DNA from: Streptomyces sp. FIT100
GTDB lineage: Bacteria; Actinomycetota; Actinomycetes; Streptomycetales; Streptomycetaceae
Assembly: GCF_024584805.1 (NCBI RefSeq)
Contig: NZ_CP075715.1
Coordinates: 6,605,526 to 6,669,525, forward strand
Length of the DNA: 64,000 nucleotides
Reading direction: 5' to 3'
This document shows positions 23,972 to 30,271 of this stretch, piece by piece (the stretch's first letter is position 1; each line of letters begins with the position of its first letter). Under the pieces are notes generated by a model that was not told where the DNA came from, did no database searches, and worked only from the letters and a program-made list of their open reading frames with translations. Position numbers and translations under genes: made by a program.

Positions 23972-24832
23972 GTGGCGTCGACATATTCGCGATTTCCTGT
24001 CCATCTCGGAAATGACGCACTGAACCCGGCCGGTGGAACCCTCGGACAGAATCCCCCCGACACAGGTGCGTGGATCGCGGTCCTGATCATCTGCACCGCC
24101 ACGCTCATCGGGGCCTGGCTCGCCCGGCGCAACGCGGAACGCATCGGCCTGTGGCTTTCCATCGCCTCGGCGGTCATGCTCGTCACCGCGGTGACGGACA
24201 TCGTTCCGGACGTGCTGAGGGATTCGCTCGCGACCGGTCTCCCGCTCTGGGCCCCCGCCCTGTCCGCCGCCGCCGGCTTCACCGTGGTCGCGTACTTCAC
24301 CCGCAAGGGCTGCGGGCACGGCCACGAGCACGGCCCCGAGCACGAGTCCGCACAGCGCCCCGGCCGGCACGCACCCGGGCGTCACAGACGAGTGAGGCAA
24401 GCAGTCGGTGCGATCGCCTTCGGCGGCATGGGAACAGCCGCCGCGCTCAGCACTCACCGGGTCGTCGAAGGCGCGACGCTGGCGCTGATCGTCTCGCTGC
24501 CGATCATCCTCGCGCTGACCGTCCACTCGGCGAGCGAGGGACTCGCTCTCACCGCCATGCTCGGCGAGGCGAGGGAACGGCTCTCACCCTGGCTGGTGAT
24601 CTCCGCGCTCAGCCCGGCCGTCGGGGTCGTCGTTGCCACGGTCCGACCGCTGCCGATGACGGTCGTGCCGGTGCTGCTGGCGCTCGTCGGCGGTGTGCTG
24701 CTGCGCACCGGGATCGTCGGGCTGAGGCTCGCCGCGAGCAAGCGGAGGTCGGGGGAGCTGCGCCGCCGGCACATGGCGATCTCCATCGTCGCGGCCTCCG
24801 CCATCGGAACCCTCATGGTGATGGCCCACTGA
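23972..24832 (+). CDS. ZIP-family divalent metal transporter
   Basis: Membrane metal (probably zinc) transporter with about eight hydrophobic segments. The two family motifs carry the transport site: THRVVEGATLAL in TM4 and VHSASEGLAL in TM5. A His-rich cytoplasmic loop (GCGHGHEHGPEHE, near residue 115) fits metal binding. GTG at 23972 has AAGGG at proper spacing; a GTG three codons earlier (23963) overlaps that site and is less likely. The next gene, 16 bp on, is a CDF exporter. ZIP proteins usually import metal, but some bacterial ones work as facilitators, so direction is uncertain. Confidence 0.82.
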   Translation: MASTYSRFPVHLGNDALNPAGGTLGQNPPDTGAWIAVLIICTATLIGAWLARRNAERIGLWLSIASAVMLVTAVTDIVPDVLRDSLATGLPLWAPALSAAAGFTVVAYFTRKGCGHGHEHGPEHESAQRPGRHAPGRHRRVRQAVGAIAFGGMGTAAALSTHRVVEGATLALIVSLPIILALTVHSASEGLALTAMLGEARERLSPWLVISALSPAVGVVVATVRPLPMTVVPVLLALVGGVLLRTGIVGLRLAASKRRSGELRRRHMAISIVAASAIGTLMVMAH

Positions 24833-24848
24833 CGCGGGAGGAAGCAGG

Positions 24849-25892
24849 ATGGGAACCCCTCACGAGCAGCGGCGTCATGCCGGTCATGACCACGCCGGTC
24901 ATGACCACGCCGGTCATGACCACTCCGGTCACCATCACTCCGGTCACCACCACGAGTTGAGCCCCGACGGAGATCGCCGCTGTCTGACGGCGGCCCTCGT
25001 CCTGATCACCGGCTTCATGGCGGTCGAGGTCGTCATCGGCATCACGGCCCGATCCCTCGCCCTGATCTCCGACGCGGGACACATGCTCACCGACGCCGTC
25101 TCCCTCGTCCTCGCTCTCGTGGCGATGCGCCTCGCCGCCCGTCCGGCGCGCGGACACCTCACCTACGGGCTCAGACGGGCCGAGATCCTCTCCGCCCAGG
25201 TCAACGGAATCACCCTGCTCCTGCTCGGCGCGGTCCTCGCGTACGAGTCCGTACGCCGGCTGATCGCACCACCGGAGGTGGCAGGCGGACCGGTGCTGGC
25301 CACGGCGCTGGCCGGCGTCGCCGTCAACGTCGCCGCCGCCTGGCTCATCAGCAAGGCCAACCGTTCCAGTCTCAACGTCGAAGGCGCCTTCCAGCACATC
25401 CTCAACGACCTCTGGGCGTTCGTCGGGACGGCGGCGGCCGGTCTGGTCGTGCTGCTCACCGGATTCACCCGGGCCGACGCCCTGGCCTCGCTCGTCGTGG
25501 TGGCCCTGATGGTGAAGGCAGGCTACGGACTCGTCCGCGCGTCCTGGACGATCCTCCTCGAGGCGGCGCCGGCAACCCTCGCGCCCGATGCCATCGGCCG
25601 CGAACTCGCCGCATCGGACGGGGTCGTGGAGGTCCACGACCTCCATATCTGGACCATCACCTCCGGATATCCGGCGCTGTCCGCGCACGTCCTGGTCGCC
25701 GAGGAGTTCGACTGCCACGCCGTCCGGGCCGGACTGCAGCGCCACCTGGCGGCCGGGTACGGCATCGAGCACACCACGCTCCAGGTCGACCACGCCCCTG
25801 CCGGCCCCGCGCCGGCCGAGCCCGAGGCGCACTGCGCCGATCCGCACGGTCCCGTCCACCGGGCCATGGCCCCGGGCCGGGGGCATGGATGA
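24849..25892 (+). CDS. Cation diffusion facilitator, CzcD/ZitB type zinc exporter
   Basis: Proton-coupled Zn/Cd/Co efflux protein, 347 residues. A His-rich N-terminus (repeated GHDHA/GHHHS, residues 12-36) precedes six membrane segments. The metal-site motifs are HMLTD in TM2 and HILND in TM5, and the cytoplasmic C-terminal domain has VHDLHIWTITSG. The His repeat is coded by 15-bp tandem DNA units. It lies 16 bp after the ZIP gene and overlaps the start of the next gene (ATGA), forming a three-gene unit. Confidence 0.92.
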   Translation: MGTPHEQRRHAGHDHAGHDHAGHDHSGHHHSGHHHELSPDGDRRCLTAALVLITGFMAVEVVIGITARSLALISDAGHMLTDAVSLVLALVAMRLAARPARGHLTYGLRRAEILSAQVNGITLLLLGAVLAYESVRRLIAPPEVAGGPVLATALAGVAVNVAAAWLISKANRSSLNVEGAFQHILNDLWAFVGTAAAGLVVLLTGFTRADALASLVVVALMVKAGYGLVRASWTILLEAAPATLAPDAIGRELAASDGVVEVHDLHIWTITSGYPALSAHVLVAEEFDCHAVRAGLQRHLAAGYGIEHTTLQVDHAPAGPAPAEPEAHCADPHGPVHRAMAPGRGHG

Positions 25893-27376
25893 CGCCGGAT
25901 CGCGGGTTCGTCCCGTACGCACAGGAGTCGAGCGTGACGGCGACCGCCTGGATGGACAGCCTGTGGGACCCGGGGGCTCGCCTGCTGCGCGCCCCGGCCT
26001 CGCTGGCGCCGCACACCCACATGGTCCGCGAGACGATCTGGTACGCCGTGGGGCTGCTCACCCGGGCCGGGACGTCGGACAGAGCGCGCGCCGTCGAGGC
26101 GGTCGAGAGGGTACTGGCACACCAGTTCACGCTTCCCGGTCATGTCGGGCACGGCACCTGGCGCCGCTGGCCCGACGAGCAGGACCCGGCTCCCGACGCG
26201 GCGGAGTGGCGCGACTACGACCCCAACTGGCGGGAGTTCATCGGCACCGCGCTGCTCCTGGTCCTGCACGAGTTCGAGCCCGACCTGCCCGCCGCGCTGG
26301 TCGCACGGATCGACGACGCCCTGACCCTGGCCACGGCCGGCTCCCGGCAGCGCGGGGTGTCGGCGCACTACACCAACATCGCACTGATGGCGGCGTACCT
26401 CTACGACGCGGTCGGCGACCGGCACGGCCGGGCCGAGCTGCGCGGGGCAGGAGAGCTCCTGGCCACCGAGGTGCACACCGTGTGGGCGCGGACCGGTGCC
26501 TTCCCCGAGTTCAACTCGCCCACGTACTACGGCGTGGACCTCTTCGGTCTCGCCCTGTGGCGCGGCCTCGCGCCCTCGCCCGTCCTGCGCGGACTCGGCG
26601 CGGTGATGGAAAGGCGGCTGTGGGAGGAGATCGCCGCCCGCTACCACCCGGACCTGCGCAACATCGCCGGTCCCTACGACCGCACCTACGGGATGGACCT
26701 CCAGCGCTACGTCTCGCTGCTCGGGCTGTGGATCCAGCTCGCCACGCGAGGCGCCCAGGCCCCCCTCCCCGCCGGGGGACCCGGCGCCGCGGACCACGCG
26801 CACGACTGGTGCTTCGCACCCTGCTTCGCCCTCCTCGCGAGCACACCGCCCGCGGACGTCACCGCGCGGCTCACGGCCTTCTCCGGGCGCCGCCACGTGG
26901 CCACGACCGTCACGACAGCACCGCGCAGGGTCGCCACGTCGTGGATCGGCGAACGCCATCTGATCGGCGCCCAGGACGCGGGCGGTTCCCACGACGAGTG
27001 GGACGACCAGTCCTGCCCGGTCGCGGTGCACTGGCGGGCACCGGGCACCTCCCACGGCGTCCACTGGCTGAGGGCGGCTCCAGGGACCCCGGTCGACGCC
27101 ACCGTCGACCGGGAAGGAACCCTGCGGCTCACCCACTACGCCCGCCGGAACCCGGGACGGCCGCTGCGCTTTGTGGCGTATGCACCACGGTCCGCGCCGG
27201 ACGATGTGACGGCCGGCCACTGGCGGTTGCCCGGCCTGACCGTACGGGTGGAGTCGGCGGCCGGCATCGACGCCGTCACCGCCCACTCGGACGGCCTCCT
27301 CCACATCACGTACGCGCCCGTGGACGCGCCGCACGAGGGCGGCACGGAGTTCCTCCTGCGGTTCACCCCGGCCTGA
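25889..27376 (+). CDS. Unknown protein, probable alpha/alpha-barrel plus beta domain, coupled to the CDF gene
   Basis: 495 residues, cytoplasmic. The N-terminal two-thirds is helical with Trp/Tyr-rich turns (ETIWYAVGLL, YDPNWREFIGTALLL, FPEFNSPTYYGVDLFGLALWRGL, IAGPYDRTYGMDLQRYVSLLGLW), which suggests an alpha/alpha toroid as in heparinase- or DUF2264-like proteins; the last 160 residues are beta-rich. I cannot assign an enzyme family with confidence. The ATG overlaps the CDF stop, so coupling to metal export is real at the DNA level, though a functional link is unclear. Confidence 0.75.
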   Translation: MTPDRGFVPYAQESSVTATAWMDSLWDPGARLLRAPASLAPHTHMVRETIWYAVGLLTRAGTSDRARAVEAVERVLAHQFTLPGHVGHGTWRRWPDEQDPAPDAAEWRDYDPNWREFIGTALLLVLHEFEPDLPAALVARIDDALTLATAGSRQRGVSAHYTNIALMAAYLYDAVGDRHGRAELRGAGELLATEVHTVWARTGAFPEFNSPTYYGVDLFGLALWRGLAPSPVLRGLGAVMERRLWEEIAARYHPDLRNIAGPYDRTYGMDLQRYVSLLGLWIQLATRGAQAPLPAGGPGAADHAHDWCFAPCFALLASTPPADVTARLTAFSGRRHVATTVTTAPRRVATSWIGERHLIGAQDAGGSHDEWDDQSCPVAVHWRAPGTSHGVHWLRAAPGTPVDATVDREGTLRLTHYARRNPGRPLRFVAYAPRSAPDDVTAGHWRLPGLTVRVESAAGIDAVTAHSDGLLHITYAPVDAPHEGGTEFLLRFTPA

Positions 27377-27531
27377 GGCCCTACCCGCGAGCTCAGGCTG
27401 CCGCCCGCCAGGCGTCGACGAGTGAACGGACAGACGGGAACCGGTGCTCCGGGGCGGGGAGTTGAGCCGTCGGCTCAGTGGTCGTCGGCGTCGACGTCGG
27501 CGCCGGCGTCAGGGGGCAGTGGCCATGGCGT

Positions 27532-27552
27532 CCCGGCCGGGCGGAGGCCGGG
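27532..27552. terminator. Hairpin between convergent genes
   Basis: CCCGGCC and GGCCGGG pair around a seven-base loop, just after the TetR stop on the minus strand. A second, weaker stem (TGAGCC-GTC-GGCTCA) is at 27463-27477. Confidence 0.6.
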
Positions 27553-27554
27553 CT

Positions 27555-28154
27555 TCACCGGGCGAGGTGCCAGCCGGGAGCGAGGCTGTCGAGGAGTGTG
27601 CGGAAGGCCGCGTCCGCCCGGTCCCAGTCGCCGTCGGCCAGCGGAGTGACGAGCAGTCCGAGGGCCGTGCCGACCAGGAGGGTCGCCTCGTTCCTGGCAC
27701 GATCCTCGGGCAGGCCCAGTCCGAGGAAGAGGGGGGCCAGCAGGGCGGCCCACTCCCTCACGGCGTCGTGCGCGACCGGCCCGTACGGCGCGGGGTTCAT
27801 CAGGCTGGCAGCCATCAGTTCGAAGTAGAGGGGCAGTACGGGGCGGCGGTCCGGCGCGGAGACCCGTCGCCACATCTCTTCGAGGAACCGCCGCAGGGCC
27901 TCCGGGTCGTCGACGGGACCGAAGCCGTCGAGCGCGTGACGGAACCGCAGGAGCGGGCGCCGCTCATCGACGGCGAGGGCTTCCGCCACCAGGCGCTCCT
28001 TGGTGCCGAAGTAGTAGAGGAGCATGCGGTCGCTGGTGCCCAGCGCCCGGGCCATGGGGCGCAGGGACAGGTCGGCAAGCCCGTGGTGGATCACGTACTC
28101 GCGGACGTCGTTGAGCAGAGCGCGCCGTTTGGCGGGGTCGGGTGGCCGCGCCAT
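27555..28154 (-). CDS. TetR-family transcriptional regulator
   Basis: 199-residue repressor. Helix-turn-helix at about residues 20-60 (LSLRPMARALGTSDRMLLYYFGTKERL). GGGGAG precedes the ATG. It is divergent from an HATPase-domain gene across a 163-bp AT-rich gap that holds two matching operators, so autoregulation and control of the neighbour are likely. The ligand is unknown. Confidence 0.9.
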   Translation of the reverse strand: MARPPDPAKRRALLNDVREYVIHHGLADLSLRPMARALGTSDRMLLYYFGTKERLVAEALAVDERRPLLRFRHALDGFGPVDDPEALRRFLEEMWRRVSAPDRRPVLPLYFELMAASLMNPAPYGPVAHDAVREWAALLAPLFLGLGLPEDRARNEATLLVGTALGLLVTPLADGDWDRADAAFRTLLDSLAPGWHLAR

Positions 28155-28229
28155 GGGAACTCCCCGGGGGTGTAGTCAGGTGGTGACCTGTGCGATGTCT
28201 GATTGATCCTTTTCCTTACCTTCTTTACC

Positions 28230-28273
28230 GTAGCACTCGCTACATGTATATTTGTTCGTGTAGCGAGTGCTAC
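28230..28273. promoter_or_regulatory. Twin TetR operators as a 15-bp inverted repeat
   Basis: GTAGCACTCGCTACA at 28230-28244 and its exact reverse complement at 28259-28273 are separated by 14 bp. Each arm is itself a palindrome GTAGC-N4-GCTAC, so the region offers two complete operators 29 bp apart centre to centre, close to three helical turns and therefore on about the same face of the DNA. The surrounding sequence is unusually AT-rich for this genome. Confidence 0.8.
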
Positions 28274-28317
28274 ATGAACGCTGCGTGACCTCCGCAGCAG
28301 GAAAGAGGCTGATCCGC

Positions 28318-28956
28318 ATGGTCGCCCACGCCGATTCAGGGCGCCGTCCCGGCAGGTGGGTTCCCACTGGCGGAGACCGGCCCGACACCGCCCGTGCGCA
28401 GCACGGCTGCCGGAGGACGTGGCTCGGACGTTGCATGACCCTGTGGGCGCGCAACGTGGAGCCGCTGCGCCCGCTCGACGCGCCGGCCGCCCGTGCCAGC
28501 ATCTGGGACGCCTCCTGGCCGATGCCGGACGAGCCGGCCTCGGTCGGCCACGCTCGGCGGCTGGTCGCCGCGCAGCTGAACGCCTGGGGCGTGGCCGATC
28601 TCGCCGACCTGGGTGACACCACGGTGCTGCTGACCAGTGAGCTGGTCACCAACGCGCTGCGTCACGCGCCGGGTCCCATGCGGCTCAACCTCCGGATGTC
28701 CGGGTCGCGCCTGCGGTGCGAGGTCGAGGACACCAACGACGCCCGCCCCTTCCCTCGTGTCGCCCACGCCGACGCGGAGGGTGGACGCGGCCTGGAGATC
28801 CTCGACCTGCTCACCGACGCGTGGGGCAGCCTCACCACGGCGACCGGCAAGACCACGTGGTTCGAACTGATGGTTCCCGTCGCCTGCCCGCGGCAGCCGG
28901 ACGGCTCCTCCGCTCCGGCGCCCCGGGTCGGGGGCCTCGCCCCGGTCCGTGGGTGA
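28318..28956 (+). CDS. HATPase_c-type anti-sigma/regulatory kinase (RsbW/SpoIIAB-like)
   Basis: 212-residue protein with the GHKL fold seen in the many stand-alone ATP-binding regulators of streptomycetes. Motifs: N box ELVTNALRHAPGP, G1 EDTNDARPFP, G2 GRGLEILDLLTDAWGS. The first 60 residues are extra and basic. ATG at 28318 follows AGGAAAGAGG; an upstream GTG-type frame would include the operator. Such proteins may phosphorylate anti-anti-sigma factors; no sigma or anti-anti-sigma gene is adjacent. Expression is probably set by the divergent TetR. Confidence 0.82.
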   Translation: MVAHADSGRRPGRWVPTGGDRPDTARAQHGCRRTWLGRCMTLWARNVEPLRPLDAPAARASIWDASWPMPDEPASVGHARRLVAAQLNAWGVADLADLGDTTVLLTSELVTNALRHAPGPMRLNLRMSGSRLRCEVEDTNDARPFPRVAHADAEGGRGLEILDLLTDAWGSLTTATGKTTWFELMVPVACPRQPDGSSAPAPRVGGLAPVRG

Positions 28957-28985
28957 GGCGACCGGCCCCCTTCCCGATGTTGTCG

Positions 28986-29014
28986 TTGACATCATTGTTG
29001 TCGGCGCCTACATT
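28986..29014 (+). promoter_or_regulatory. Consensus-like sigma-HrdB promoter
   Basis: TTGACA at 28986-28991 and TACATT at 29009-29014 are separated by exactly 17 bp, an unusually good match to the housekeeping promoter. The start codon of the downstream gene lies about 47 bp beyond the expected transcription start. Confidence 0.65.
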
Positions 29015-29067
29015 GAAGGGGTCACGTACAGCGCGTCCCCGATGGGCGTGATCCAGGATGACGGACG

Positions 29068-29739
29068 ATGGGCCAGCCATTCATGAAGGGTGTTCTGCGC
29101 GAGTGCCTGCGCGACGAGGCGGTGAGCGAGGTCGTGGTGGTCGGGCGCTCGAAGACCGGCGTCGGGCATCCGAAGCTGCGTGAGATCGTCCACGCCGATC
29201 TGGCGGAGCTGATGGCGCGGCCGGGCATGCAGGAGGAGCTGTCGGGGTACGACGCGTGCTTCTTCTGTCTCGGGGTCTCCTCGGCGGGCATGACGGAGGA
29301 GGCATACCACCGTGTCACCTACGAGTTGACACTGACGGTGGCTCGCGCCCTCTCCGCCTGGAACCCGGACCTCACGTTCGCGTATGTGTCGGGACAGGGG
29401 ACGGACAGCTCCGAGCGGGGACGGAGTATGTGGGCCCGGGTCAAGGGGAAGACCGAGAACCACTTGCTCCGGCTGCCTGTCGACGCGTACATGTTCCGGC
29501 CGGGGTACATCCAGCCGATGCACGGCATCACCTCGAAGACCCCCCTGTACCGGGCCGTTTACGCGGTCGCCGCGCCCCTCTACCCCCTCCTGCGGAGACT
29601 TGTGCCGAACCAGGTCACGTCCACCGAGCGGTTGGGACGCGCGATGATCGCCGTCGCGGCGGCCGGAGCACCGCACCGTCTCCTCGGCACGCGGGAGATC
29701 AACAACGCCGCGGTCCTGCACACCGCGGTCCTGCCGTGA
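29068..29739 (+). CDS. NAD(P)-binding SDR-like protein with reduced N-terminus
   Basis: 223 residues related to the atypical short-chain dehydrogenase/epimerase group (VLRECLRDEAVSEVVVVGRSKTG, DACFFCLGVSSAGMTEEAYHRVTYELT, YVSGQGTDSSERGRSMWARVKGKTENHL, FRPGYIQPMHG). Family members normally begin with a GATGxxGxGVLREC nucleotide loop; here the sequence opens MGQPFMKGVLREC and an in-frame stop lies three codons upstream, so the glycine loop is missing. The rest is intact and the promoter is strong, so it may be expressed, but cofactor binding is doubtful. Confidence 0.78.
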   Translation: MGQPFMKGVLRECLRDEAVSEVVVVGRSKTGVGHPKLREIVHADLAELMARPGMQEELSGYDACFFCLGVSSAGMTEEAYHRVTYELTLTVARALSAWNPDLTFAYVSGQGTDSSERGRSMWARVKGKTENHLLRLPVDAYMFRPGYIQPMHGITSKTPLYRAVYAVAAPLYPLLRRLVPNQVTSTERLGRAMIAVAAAGAPHRLLGTREINNAAVLHTAVLP

Positions 29740-29760
29740 CGGCATCCGACGCTCGGTGCC

Positions 29761-29794
29761 GGCAGCACCCCCGCCGGTCGGCGGGGGTGCTGCC
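29761..29794. terminator. Strong hairpin after the SDR-like gene
   Basis: GGCAGCACCCCCGCC and GGCGGGGGTGCTGCC form a perfect 15-bp stem with the loop GGTC, 22 bases after the stop. Confidence 0.9.
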
Positions 29795-30271
29795 CGCCGG
29801 TCGGTGGGGACGCTCCAGCCGGTCGGCGGGGGGAACAGGGCTCCCTGTGACAGGAGATCGAATCTCAAGTATGTTTCAGTCTTAGCGCTGCTGTGAGTTG
29901 TTCGGGCCGACCGGAGAGGTCTTCATCGGCCATCAGAGCAGGCTTCCTTGTGTTCGGTACGGAATTGCTGCAGCAGTGGAAAACCTGCCCGTTCATACCG
30001 ACTGGAGCGAGCGCCGCCCGGCGCTGAAAATCGGGACGTATCGAGCGGCCGATACCGCAGTTTCCAGGACTGCGCGGGAGAGCCAGGCGATTCCGACGAA
30101 GAATCCACACAGTTGTAGTCGCGAACGATGGGTGACCCATGAGTTCGCCTCCTGTGACGGGATCATTGCCGATGGTCCACTGCCTTTCGGCTGCATACCC
30201 GACTGCTTCCTCCGGTACGGACGCGTGCCGCACGGACCGGCGCGAGCCGGTAAGTCCTGGAGGGAGTTGTC
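29795..30271. other. 477-bp leader without a credible gene
   Basis: This stretch is clearly lower in GC than its surroundings. Open frames exist on both strands but lack family similarity and codon bias. It holds two dyads: GTATCG-6 bp-CGATAC at 30038-30055 and the longer dyad at 30121-30148. The ribosome site GGAGGGA for the next gene is at 30259-30265. The most likely content is a long regulated promoter region for the NRPS-terminal gene. Confidence 0.6.
30121..30148. promoter_or_regulatory. 28-bp dyad upstream of the Pls/PosA-like gene
   Basis: GCGAAC-g-ATGGGT-g-ACCCAT-ga-GTTCGC: outer and inner arms both pair, giving 12 paired positions about a single central base. A one-base loop rules out a simple RNA hairpin for the inner arms, so a protein-binding dyad is more likely. 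It lies about 125 bp before the start codon. Confidence 0.5.

Noticed and set aside
23787..24023. 78-codon frame before the ZIP gene
   Set aside because: It is made of the tandem repeats and overlaps the start of the ZIP gene in another frame.
24880..24955. CRISPR-like or intergenic repeat in the CDF gene
   Set aside because: The 15-bp units are in frame and encode the His-rich metal-binding N-terminus.
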